Assembly: GCA_018883285.1 (NCBI GenBank) | Contig: VEQJ01000044.1 | Coordinates: 1 to 8,076 of the forward strand | DNA from: Alphaproteobacteria bacterium | GTDB taxonomy: Bacteria; Pseudomonadota; Alphaproteobacteria; CAISOG01 | DNA: 8,076 bases | Reading direction: 5' to 3' | Shown here: in pieces, positions 1 through 6,472 of the stretch | How the letters are laid out: each line of letters starts with the position of its first letter | How positions within the stretch are numbered: the first letter of the stretch is position 1 | Notes under the pieces: model-generated | The model's input: only the letters and a program-made list of their open reading frames with translations | Told to the model about the DNA's origin: nothing | The model's database searches: none | Made by a program: the position numbers and the translations under genes

Positions 1-62
1 GGTCAGGGTTGGTCAACACTTTTGAAAAGAATGCTGATAGCCCTATGGCCGAGTCAGCCTAA
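1..62 (+). CDS. 3' tail of an upstream gene (partial, unidentified)
   Basis: Two reading frames are open from the first base, so the end of an upstream gene is likely but its frame is uncertain. The frame entered at base 3 codes for about 19 residues ending in SPMAESA and stops with TAA at 60-62. Its codons (GAA, AAG, GCT, GAT, AGC, GCC) match the habits of the neighbouring genes, so I prefer it. The frame entered at base 1 stays open for 35 codons to a TGA at 106-108 and would overlap the exporter start by 8 bp, but it uses rarer codons (AGA, ATA twice, CTA). Neither tail is long enough to name a family. Confidence 0.3.
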   Translation, partial: SGLVNTFEKNADSPMAESA

Positions 63-100
63 ATACGCTATACCCATGCCATCTGAATTGCAAGAAGGCG

Positions 101-757
101 ATGATTGAGCATTTATACCCCTATATCGACTATTTGATTCGCGGTGCTTTTGTTGGCATGACCCTGGCTGTTCCTGTAGGGCCGGTTGGGGTGCTTTGTT
201 TGCGGCGCACCCTGAACCACGGATGGTTGGCTGGCCTGTCCTCAGGGTTGGGCGCGGCCACCGCCGATGCGATTTTTGGCCTGATTGCAACCTTCAGCCT
301 GACCATTGTTACCGATTTCTTGCGGGATTGGCACGACTTTCTGATGATTGGAGCGGGCTTTTTGCTGGTGTATCTGGGGATTAAGGCGTTGCGGCACCCA
401 CCATCCTATGAAGGCAAGCTGGAGGATGGCGTCAATAATGGCATCGGCCTGCACCGACTGGTTGGATACTATGTCAGCACCCTGTTGTTGTTGCTGTACC
501 ACCCCATTTCTCTAATCGCCTTTATTTCGGTTTTTGCTAGCTTTGGCGTGGTGCCAGAGGGCAGTGGGCGGATGCCGCATTACATGTTGGTGCTGGGGGT
601 TTTTGTTGGGTCGGCTGCCTGGTGGTTAGGGATTGGCGGGCTAGCCGCCCTGTTGCGTAGCCGCCTTAGGGTCACCCACTTTCGCTGGATTAACCTGATT
701 TCTGGGGCGATTTTGTCTGGCTTTGGTTTGGCGCTGCTGATTAGCTGGGCGGTATAG
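101..757 (+). CDS. LysE/RhtB-family amino-acid exporter (putative)
   Basis: A 218-residue integral inner-membrane protein of the LysE/RhtB translocator family, whose studied members export amino acids or related small molecules by proton antiport. Six hydrophobic stretches are visible at roughly residues 11-34, 44-68, 79-97, 122-150, 162-185 and 196-216. The family's first-helix signature appears as PVGPVG at 25-30, followed by an Arg-Arg-Thr-Leu segment and the Gly/Ala-rich GLGAATADA around 49-57. Length is normal for the family. The ATG at 101 has a purine-rich AAGAAGG just upstream, unusually close (2 nt). The next in-frame ATG (residue 20) would cut into the first helix. The stop codon (755-757) lies within the left end of the palindrome at 753-931, so the last codons abut a possible inserted element. 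The substrate cannot be predicted from sequence. Confidence 0.88.
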   Translation: MIEHLYPYIDYLIRGAFVGMTLAVPVGPVGVLCLRRTLNHGWLAGLSSGLGAATADAIFGLIATFSLTIVTDFLRDWHDFLMIGAGFLLVYLGIKALRHPPSYEGKLEDGVNNGIGLHRLVGYYVSTLLLLLYHPISLIAFISVFASFGVVPEGSGRMPHYMLVLGVFVGSAAWWLGIGGLAALLRSRLRVTHFRWINLISGAILSGFGLALLISWAV

Positions 758-931
758 CCATTCCACTTTAAAAATCTCCAGTGCTGCAAATGTTACGATC
801 TCTGCGATACGGTGCTCATGTACTTCCGTGTACACTCCCGCCGTCGCTGCGCTATGGCGCGCCCAGCCGCTCCGTTTCTCGACCTCGTAACATTTTCGCA
901 GGCTGCATATTTCTAAATTGAAACGACTATA
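753..931. repeat. 179-bp imperfect palindromic element (MITE/REP-like)
   Basis: Two outer arms of about 60 bp are imperfect inverted copies of each other. The termini are TATAG (753-757) and CTATA (927-931). An exact 11-bp pair, AAATGTTACGA at 788-798 and TCGTAACATTT at 885-895, sits at equal distance from the centre (about 842). The outermost 27 bases of the arms match at about 19 positions. The apex (about 815-868) is not palindromic but has small hairpins of its own: TGTAC/GTACA at 819-823 and 830-834, and GCGC/GCGC at 849-852 and 857-860. No reading frame is supported within it. It separates two convergent genes and provides the stop codon of the exporter. A non-autonomous miniature element or a dispersed palindromic repeat fits best, and transcripts from both sides could fold into it and end there. 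I cannot assign it to a named family. Confidence 0.7.
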
Positions 932-974
932 AACGGTGGTTTAGGGCGGGGCGTCGGCCTTGACTCTATTATGG

Positions 975-1382
975 CTAATCTTTTGCCAGCTGCTCAATAA
1001 CCGCCCATTCCGCTGGGGTAACGGGGCTAACCGACAGTCGCGGTTGGCGCAACATGGCCAGGCTGCTAAGCCGTGGATCCGCCTTAAGCATTTCCAGCGA
1101 TACAGGCTTGGCCAGCGGGTTAATCGGCGCGACATCGACCATGACAAACTTGCCGCTATCATCGCTGGGGTCGGGATAGGCGGTGCGGATGATCGTGACC
1201 ACCCCAACAATCGCCTTACCCTGGTTGGAATGATAAAAGAATCCCTGATCCCCCATCTGCATCGCTCTTAGATTGTTGGCGGCCTGATGGTTGCGAACCC
1301 CATCCCATGCGGTTTGGCCATCCCGCAACAATTGATCCCAGCTATAGGCATAGGGTTCCGACTTAAGCAGCCAATAGGCCAT
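975..1382 (-). CDS. EVE-domain protein (thymocyte nuclear protein 1-like)
   Basis: A 135-residue protein made almost entirely of one EVE domain, a PUA-like fold thought to bind modified nucleobases in DNA or RNA. It opens with MAYWLLKSEP and continues with WDGVRNHQAANNLR (about 26-39), then the GFFYHSN strand, and ends with the RLSVSPVTPAEW block. All three are characteristic of this family, and the length is typical. The frame extends upstream to an ATG at 1445, but the extra 21 residues are unlike the family and that start would lie upstream of the predicted promoter, so I chose 1382. No strong ribosome binding site precedes it, only a GGTG about 4 nt upstream. It converges on the exporter gene across the palindrome and diverges from the TPR gene. 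The domain assignment is firm; the biological role is not known. Confidence 0.9.
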   Translation of the reverse strand: MAYWLLKSEPYAYSWDQLLRDGQTAWDGVRNHQAANNLRAMQMGDQGFFYHSNQGKAIVGVVTIIRTAYPDPSDDSGKFVMVDVAPINPLAKPVSLEMLKADPRLSSLAMLRQPRLSVSPVTPAEWAVIEQLAKD

Positions 1383-1418
1383 GGCAACACCGTAGATAAG
1401 TATTAACAGGATGGGCTT

Positions 1419-1447
1419 ATTATGAAACAGGAGCTGTCGATGCACAA
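1419..1447 (-). promoter_or_regulatory. Candidate sigma70-type promoter for the EVE gene
   Basis: On the minus strand, TTGTGC (1442-1447) and CATAAT (1419-1424) are separated by exactly 17 nt. The -10 matches the consensus at 5 of 6 positions and the -35 at 3 of 6. Transcription would begin near 1412, giving a leader of about 30 nt to the ATG at 1382. This supports the shorter start for the EVE protein. Confidence 0.45.
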
Positions 1448-1454
1448 CCGCCCT

Positions 1455-1472
1455 TGCCCCCCGCTTGGGGCA
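1455..1472. repeat. Short GC-rich inverted repeat between divergent genes
   Basis: TGCCCC (1455-1460) and GGGGCA (1467-1472) form a perfect 6-bp inverted repeat with a 6-nt gap, in the 124-bp space between the divergent EVE and TPR genes. It could be a protein-binding site or a hairpin in the TPR mRNA leader. Nothing else here identifies a regulator. Confidence 0.35.
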
Positions 1473-1489
1473 TGGGTTAGGGTATGGAT

Positions 1490-1509
1490 AAAGGGGGTGG
1501 TGGTCTTTG
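1490..1509 (+). promoter_or_regulatory. Ribosome binding site and TTG start of the TPR gene
   Basis: A purine-rich AAAGGGGG (about 1490-1497) lies 9 nt before the TTG at 1507. An in-frame TAA at 1489-1491 excludes any longer version. The next in-frame ATG is at 1558, and starting there would remove most of the hydrophobic core of the signal peptide. TTG at 1507 is therefore the best start. Confidence 0.55.
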
Positions 1510-4500
1510 CGCGGTTTATACGGATTAATCCCAGTTTTGGCTTTGGGCTTGTTGCTGATGGCGCCTGATACGGCTGCATGGGCAAAGGTTGCCAGTAAGG
1601 CTGCCCCTGCCGCTAAATCTAAGGCCGCATCTCAGCCCGCCGCCGCCAATGAATCTGCATCGTCGTCCGATCAATCCGCGCTGGCCATTCGTTTTGCCAA
1701 TCAGGGGGATTTGATCAGAATTACCTTTGACTGGTCGGCGCGGGTGGGGGGGTACACCGCGACCCTGGTGGGCGGTACCCTAAGAGTCGGGTTTGATCAG
1801 CCAGGGCGATTTACCCTTGCGGGTGAAGCCGCCTTGCCAGCCGATTTTGGCCGCCCGTCAGCCACCAACACCGATGACGGCAGCCGTTTTGTCATGGCGG
1901 TGCCGCCCGGCACCAATTTCAGTCATTACCGTGCTGGCAGTAAGGTGGTGGTTGAGCTGCGCAACCCCAACGGCAGGCCTTTTGCTAAGCCTGCTGAACC
2001 ACCTCCGCCCGCTGCCGAAGCGGCAAAAGCGTCGGCTGATAAGGCTGAAAAGAAGACGGTTGAGCAGATTCAGCAAGAAAAGATTGAGCAGCAAAAGCAG
2101 GAGGCGGCGGCGGCCAAAGCCAAAGAGGCGAAGTTGGTTGAGGCCAGGGCAGCCTATGCCGATAAGCTGATTAAGGAGGCTGAGGAAAAGGCGGCAAGGG
2201 ATGAGGCCGCCAGCAAAACGGCCAAGGCCAGAAAAGAAGCCAGTAAAGACGCTGGCCAAGCCAATACGGCTAAGGACAGTGCTAACCAGAAGGAGGTTGT
2301 ACAGGAAAAGCCTGCCCAAACCACTCAGGTCAACAACAGCAAAGCCAAAGCGACATTCGATAAATCTAAGGGAACATCATCAGCTAATGAAGGGGCAGAT
2401 CCATCTTCGTCGGTGCCAGTGCCCGATGTTATGGCAGGTGAGGCGCCGTCTCCCGATGCTGCCGCCAGCCTGGCGCAAGCCAAATCGTTGCAGGATAAGT
2501 CAAAGGCGGGGGCGCTGGCCACCGCCAAGTCGCTGACCGCTAAGGAACGGGCGCTGTTGGCGCAACGTCAACCACTGGATAGCAAAACCGAGACTGGCAA
2601 AGCCGCGATAGACAAAAAAACGCTGGCCAAGCCTGATAGCAATGTGAAACCAAAGGGGGAAATTTTGATCCAGCGGCAGGTGGTGGCCAGGGGGTTAATA
2701 TTGACCTTTCCTTTTGCCGAAAAAGTCTCCATGGCCGCCTATCCCCGTGCGGGTCGATACAATTTGGTGTTCAGCCAGCCGATTGCGATTGCCGCCCCCA
2801 ATTTTGGAGAGGAGGAGCGCCCCTTTATCCGCAATGTTAGCAACCGCCTGATCCCGGGGGGCAGCTTGCTTCAAATGGAATTGGCCGATGGGGTTGCGCC
2901 ATTTTTCTTATTGGATGGCTATCGGTGGATTATGACCCTTAAAACCCTGCCAGCGATGCCCGACCAGGAAGCGGTGGTCAATGTGATGGCCGATGGTGCG
3001 GGTGAGCCAAAAGCCTCCGTCACCCTTGCGGGTGCTGACAAGCTGTTGGATGTTTATGATCCGCTGGTTGGCGATGTGGTAAAAGTCCTGCCGACCATCA
3101 GGCCGGGTGTTGGCCTGTCAACCGCTAAGCACTTTCCCGAATTTTCTTTGTTGGCCAGTGTGCAGGGGGTTGCGGTTGAGCCGTTGGCCGATCGCCTAAG
3201 GGTCACTCAACAGAACGATACCCTGACCATTACCAGCGAGGCGGGTTTGTACCTTAGCCGCAACATTTTGGCCAACACCCCTGATCCAGCACAGCAAAGC
3301 ATCGGGGCGGGCAATCAGGGGGACAAAACCATTGCCCCCAATAAGCTGTTGGATTTCGCTACATGGAAACAATTGGGTGAGCATAAAAGCTTTGGTGAGG
3401 CGCGCCATGCGCTGGAAGCCAATGTGATTGCCGATGGGATTGATAAGAATGTGGCGCGGCTGACCCTGGCGCAATTTTATTTGGCCAATGCCATGTCGGC
3501 TGAGGCGATGGCCTTGTTGCAACTGATTGAGCAGGAGGATGCAACCTTTTTCGGCCGCCGTGATGTGGCGGCGGCGGCTTTGGTCACCTTAATTATGGAG
3601 CGTCGCCTGGCGGAGGCGGAGCGGTTGTTGGGCTTTCCCCAGTTGATTAATGAGGGTGAGGCCAAATTGTGGTTAGGTCTGTTGCGGGGGATGCAGGGGC
3701 GCTATGCCGATGCGGCTGAGGCCTTTGCCCAGGCACCCGCCTTGCCCGATAGCTATCCCATCCCGTACCGACTGGCTATTGGCAAGGCCATGATTCGCGC
3801 CGCCCTGGTAACAGAAAAATTTGATCGCGCCCGCCAAATCATTACCGAATTGGCAGGCCTGCAAGGGTTAAATCAACATCAGGCTGATCAGATTGAATTG
3901 TTGCAGGCGGAGTTGTTGAAAATTACCGATGGCAGCCAAAAGGCCTTGCCCATTTGGCAAAAATTGCGCGATAGCCCCGACCGATTGACATCGGTGATGG
4001 CCGATTTGAACGCTACCCTGACCGAAACCGAAACCGGCAAATTGCCGCTGAAGGAGGGGATTAGCCGCATAGATAGCCTGCGTTTTGGTTGGCGCGGTGA
4101 TGAAAATGAGCTGATGATCCAATTGAAATTGGGGGAATTGTACCAGGCCAATCGGCAATATCGTGAGGCCTTTGAAACCTGGCTATCCGCGACCAAAAAT
4201 TTTCCCGAACACAGCTTTACCGACAAAATTCGCCAAAAAATGGCCAATATGTTTGCCTTGCTGTACAGCGAAAAGCTGGCTGATTCGATGAAGCCAATCG
4301 CCGCTGCCGCCCTGATGGGGGACTATATCAACTATTTGGGCAGCGATAAGGTGCCGGTAGAAATCTATCAGGAATGGATTAACCGTTTGGTCAAAATCGA
4401 CCTATTAAATCAGGCTATTACGGCGCAGGATGCGTTAATCAAAACCCGCCTAACTGGCATTGATAAGGCCGAGGCTGGGGATCGCTTGGCGGAGCTTTAT

Positions 4501-5136
4501 TTAATGAATCGCCAGCCGCAACAGGCCGTAACCGCCCTTAACAGCACCAATCTGCCCAACTTGCCACCAGATCTGCTGGCGCGACGGACGCAGCGGCGGG
4601 CACAGGCAAGTGCAGCTTTGGGTGAGGCGCGAACTGCCCTTGCTGAATTGGCGGGGGATACCAGCCAAAAAGCTTCACGCTTACGTGCCAGCATTGCGTG
4701 GCAAGCGCAGGATTGGCAGAGTGCTACCAACGCGCTGTTGGCATTAATGCCGGCAAGGCCAAAGGATGGTGCCGCCAAACTGGCCGAAGAAGACAGTGAG
4801 ATGTTGGTAAATCTGGCGATTGCGGCGACTTTGGCGGATCGGCCAGAAGTTCTTAAAAATTTGCGCATCGATTGGACGGCGTCGATGGACAAAACTGCGC
4901 ACGCCAAATCTTTTCAGGCGTTAACCAGCGGCGCCAGTGGCGAGGATAAGCGTACCATGGCGACCCGCCTGGCCGAATCAACCAACCTGCAACAAATTGT
5001 GCGGGAATTGGGCAAAGGGAAGGGCGCTAAGGACGCTAAGGATGGTGCGGACGCTAAGGCGAATCCAGCGGATAAAGCAGGTGATAAAAAGCCAGAGCCA
5101 ACGCCAACCACGCCCAATCCCGCCCCTGCACCATAG
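1507..5136 (+). CDS. Large exported TPR/coiled-coil repeat protein
   Basis: A 1209-residue protein, probably a periplasmic or envelope-associated scaffold. Residues 1-26 form a classic signal peptide (basic start, Leu-rich core, Ala-Trp-Ala cleavage site). An Ala/Lys/Ser linker is followed by a beta-rich domain at about 56-155 that recalls AMIN-like folds (alternating hydrophobic strands, RITFDWSA). Residues about 165-265 are extremely Ala/Lys/Glu/Gln-rich and probably a coiled coil, followed by a disordered Ala/Ser/Lys stretch. A second beta-rich region spans about 384-600, including a DPLVGD block. From about 607 to 1165 the sequence is helical, with repeated amphipathic pairs typical of degenerate TPRs (for example ALEANVI...LAQFYLANAM and LKLGELYQANRQYREAFETW). 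The tail (about 1165-1209) is Lys/Ala/Asp- then Pro-rich. There is no second membrane segment. The two-part beta region followed by TPRs suggests protein-protein interactions in the periplasm. No specific function can be named. It stands alone, divergent from the EVE gene. Confidence 0.85.
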   Translation: MRGLYGLIPVLALGLLLMAPDTAAWAKVASKAAPAAKSKAASQPAAANESASSSDQSALAIRFANQGDLIRITFDWSARVGGYTATLVGGTLRVGFDQPGRFTLAGEAALPADFGRPSATNTDDGSRFVMAVPPGTNFSHYRAGSKVVVELRNPNGRPFAKPAEPPPPAAEAAKASADKAEKKTVEQIQQEKIEQQKQEAAAAKAKEAKLVEARAAYADKLIKEAEEKAARDEAASKTAKARKEASKDAGQANTAKDSANQKEVVQEKPAQTTQVNNSKAKATFDKSKGTSSANEGADPSSSVPVPDVMAGEAPSPDAAASLAQAKSLQDKSKAGALATAKSLTAKERALLAQRQPLDSKTETGKAAIDKKTLAKPDSNVKPKGEILIQRQVVARGLILTFPFAEKVSMAAYPRAGRYNLVFSQPIAIAAPNFGEEERPFIRNVSNRLIPGGSLLQMELADGVAPFFLLDGYRWIMTLKTLPAMPDQEAVVNVMADGAGEPKASVTLAGADKLLDVYDPLVGDVVKVLPTIRPGVGLSTAKHFPEFSLLASVQGVAVEPLADRLRVTQQNDTLTITSEAGLYLSRNILANTPDPAQQSIGAGNQGDKTIAPNKLLDFATWKQLGEHKSFGEARHALEANVIADGIDKNVARLTLAQFYLANAMSAEAMALLQLIEQEDATFFGRRDVAAAALVTLIMERRLAEAERLLGFPQLINEGEAKLWLGLLRGMQGRYADAAEAFAQAPALPDSYPIPYRLAIGKAMIRAALVTEKFDRARQIITELAGLQGLNQHQADQIELLQAELLKITDGSQKALPIWQKLRDSPDRLTSVMADLNATLTETETGKLPLKEGISRIDSLRFGWRGDENELMIQLKLGELYQANRQYREAFETWLSATKNFPEHSFTDKIRQKMANMFALLYSEKLADSMKPIAAAALMGDYINYLGSDKVPVEIYQEWINRLVKIDLLNQAITAQDALIKTRLTGIDKAEAGDRLAELYLMNRQPQQAVTALNSTNLPNLPPDLLARRTQRRAQASAALGEARTALAELAGDTSQKASRLRASIAWQAQDWQSATNALLALMPARPKDGAAKLAEEDSEMLVNLAIAATLADRPEVLKNLRIDWTASMDKTAHAKSFQALTSGASGEDKRTMATRLAESTNLQQIVRELGKGKGAKDAKDGADAKANPADKAGDKKPEPTPTTPNPAPAP

Positions 5137-5162
5137 TCTACGCCTTGTCTATCCTGCCTTTG

Positions 5163-5189
5163 CATGCATAGAGCGAGCGCTATTGCATG
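5163..5189 (+). terminator. Stem-loop after the TPR gene (weak terminator candidate)
   Basis: CATGCATAG (5163-5171) pairs with CTATTGCATG (5180-5189), giving a 9-bp stem with one bulged T and an 8-nt loop, 26 nt after the TPR stop codon. No T-run follows, so it is not a classic intrinsic terminator. It may stabilise the 3' end or work with Rho. Confidence 0.25.
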
Positions 5190-5237
5190 GAGTCTAAAGA
5201 CCACTAACAACCTCTTGCAGTCATCTTGGGAAAATTT

Positions 5238-5284
5238 TTGCAAATCGCGCAAGAAATTGCCCAGGTGCCGATTGCTATTTGCAA
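5238..5284. repeat. 8-bp inverted repeat upstream of tRNA-His
   Basis: TTGCAAAT (5238-5245) and its exact reverse complement ATTTGCAA (5277-5284) are separated by 31 nt. The right copy overlaps the last base of the predicted -35 box of the tRNA promoter and runs into its spacer. It may be a regulator site or a chance match. Confidence 0.35.
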
Positions 5285-5300
5285 CAAAAACCTCTTAAAT
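5272..5300 (+). promoter_or_regulatory. Candidate promoter of tRNA-His
   Basis: TTGCTA (5272-5277) and TTAAAT (5295-5300) are separated by exactly 17 nt, each matching the sigma70 consensus at 4 of 6 positions. Transcription would begin about 5-8 nt before the mature tRNA, and a GC-rich stretch follows the -10, as in stringently controlled stable-RNA promoters. The same transcript may continue into mipZ. Confidence 0.5.
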
Positions 5301-5310
5301 AATGGCGCAT

Positions 5311-5388
5311 GGCGGGTGTAGCTCAGTTGGTTAGAGCGCCAGATTGTGGTTCTGGATGTCGTGGGTTCGAATCCCATCACTCGCCCCA
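5311..5388 (+). tRNA. tRNA-His (anticodon GTG)
   Basis: All cloverleaf parts can be drawn. The acceptor stem pairs GGCGGGTG with CACTCGCC, including one G-T wobble and the histidine-specific extra pair G-1:C73. The D arm is GCTC/GAGC. The anticodon stem is CCAGA/TCTGG around the loop TTGTGGT, with anticodon GTG at 5346-5348. The T arm carries TTCGAAT. The 3' CCA (5386-5388) is encoded. The G-1:C73 pair is the standard bacterial identity element for histidyl-tRNA synthetase. The gene lies 65 nt before mipZ on the same strand, with no convincing terminator between them. Confidence 0.97.
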
Positions 5389-5453
5389 TTGTTTCTTCAA
5401 GGCCTGTATCGGCTTGCCCCAAGAATAATTTGCTGCAGGCATAGGATAAAGCG

Positions 5454-6437
5454 ATGATCGATACCCCCAACAGACCAAACGGCGCCAACAACAACCCGCA
5501 ACGCGACCTTGCTCAGCTGAATGTGATTGTGGTCGGTAATGAAAAGGGTGGGGCGGGCAAATCGACCACCGCTATTCACCTGATTGTCGCCCTTATGCAT
5601 GAGGGGCGCCACGTCGCCAGCTTTGATCTGGATGCCCGCCAAGGAACCCTTAGTCTGTATCTGACCAACCGTCGGCAATATGCAGAAAAGCATCAACTGT
5701 CGCTGCCCATGCCCATGCATTTCGTTATGACGCCCAGTGTGTTGACCACCGTGGCGGAGGGGCAGGAGGCGGATAGAGCGAATTTCGAAAGCAAATTGGC
5801 TGAGGTTTTGGTCTCTGGGTGCGATACCCTGGTCATCGATTGCCCAGGTAGCGATACATTCTTGTCCCGCCTGGCGCATTCCTATGCCGATACCCTGGTC
5901 ACCCCCCTGAACGATAGCTTTTTGGATTTTGCCATGCTGGCTGAGGTGACAGAGGATAGTTTGCAAAATCCCCGCCCTAGTGTTTACAGCGCCATGGTGT
6001 GGGAGGCGAAAAAACAGCGTGCCGCCCGTGACGGTGGCGTTGTTGATTGGATTGTGATGCGTAACCGCCTTAGCCAGTTGGATGCCCGCAACAAGCGGGA
6101 TATGGCTTCGGCGATTGACAATTTGGCCAAGCGCATTGGCTTTCGGGTCATTCCAGGTCTGTGTGAGCGGGTGATTTTTCGGGAAATGTTCCTGAAAGGC
6201 TTAACGCTGTTAGACTTGGTCAGTATTGGCGAAACCCTGACCCTGTCGCATGTGACCGCGCGCCAGGAATTGCGCAGCGTGATGGATGCCGTGCGGCTAA
6301 AGCCCCAAGGACATTCGGGGCAAATGGCCAATGGTTCTACGGCTACCAGTGCCACGGTGGTGGCCGCCAATAACGCTTCCCCCGCGGCAGCGTCAGGCTT
6401 TAGTGCTGCCACCGCCATGGCGGCCAATGCGTCTTAG
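5454..6437 (+). CDS. mipZ: Division-plane positioning ATPase MipZ
   Basis: A ParA/MinD-superfamily P-loop ATPase. In Caulobacter, MipZ binds ParB at the chromosome origin, forms a polar gradient and inhibits FtsZ polymerisation, placing the division ring at midcell. The deviant Walker A motif KGGAGKST is at residues 31-38 with the signature Lys31. Asp-rich switch residues are at 58-61 (DLDA), and the Walker B-like VIDCPG is at 127-132. MipZ-specific blocks follow: TPLNDSFLDFAML (150-162), SVYSAMVWEAKKQRAAR (176-192), VMRNRLSQLDARN (201-213) and FREMFLKGLTLLDL (242-255). A 20-residue leader precedes the ATPase core. A low-complexity Ala/Ser/Thr/Asn tail of about 40 residues (from about 285) makes it longer (327 aa) than the roughly 275-residue Caulobacter protein. 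AGGA at 5443-5446 lies 7 nt before the ATG. It is probably co-transcribed with the J-domain gene 35 bp downstream. Confidence 0.93.
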   Translation: MIDTPNRPNGANNNPQRDLAQLNVIVVGNEKGGAGKSTTAIHLIVALMHEGRHVASFDLDARQGTLSLYLTNRRQYAEKHQLSLPMPMHFVMTPSVLTTVAEGQEADRANFESKLAEVLVSGCDTLVIDCPGSDTFLSRLAHSYADTLVTPLNDSFLDFAMLAEVTEDSLQNPRPSVYSAMVWEAKKQRAARDGGVVDWIVMRNRLSQLDARNKRDMASAIDNLAKRIGFRVIPGLCERVIFREMFLKGLTLLDLVSIGETLTLSHVTARQELRSVMDAVRLKPQGHSGQMANGSTATSATVVAANNASPAAASGFSAATAMAANAS

Positions 6438-6472
6438 CTTGATTGGGTTGATGGGATAATTGGGGGGTAAGG

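Noticed and set aside
932..974. Short gap between the palindrome and the EVE stop codon
   Set aside because: No frame, repeat or terminator could be supported in these 43 bases.
975..1445. Longer EVE protein starting at the ATG at 1445
   Set aside because: The extra 21 residues are not family-like, and the start would lie upstream of the predicted -10 box at 1419-1424.
1422..1568. 48-codon plus-strand frame overlapping the start of the TPR gene, perhaps a frameshifted N-terminus
   Set aside because: The TPR frame already has its own ribosome binding site and a complete signal peptide. The short frame has no recognisable sequence, so neither a separate gene nor a frameshift is needed.
1858..2319. 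153-codon Leu/Arg-rich minus-strand frame inside the TPR gene
   Set aside because: It is the complement of the Ala/Lys/Glu-rich coiled-coil region. The composition is exactly what that bias produces, and it matches no family.
5389..5453. Possible tRNA terminator or separate mipZ promoter
   Set aside because: A bulged CAAGGCC/GGCTTG stem near 5398-5416 has no T-run, and no -35/-10 pair with good spacing is visible, so read-through from the tRNA is as likely.
5204..5494. 96-codon minus-strand frame across the tRNA-His gene, containing a GFEPTTSRTTIW segment
   Set aside because: This is the well-known spurious translation of the antisense strand of a tRNA gene. It also overlaps the promoter and the start of mipZ.
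5397..5966. 189-codon minus-strand frame opposite mipZ
   Set aside because: It overlaps the tRNA 3' side and the best conserved part of mipZ, and has no recognisable domain.
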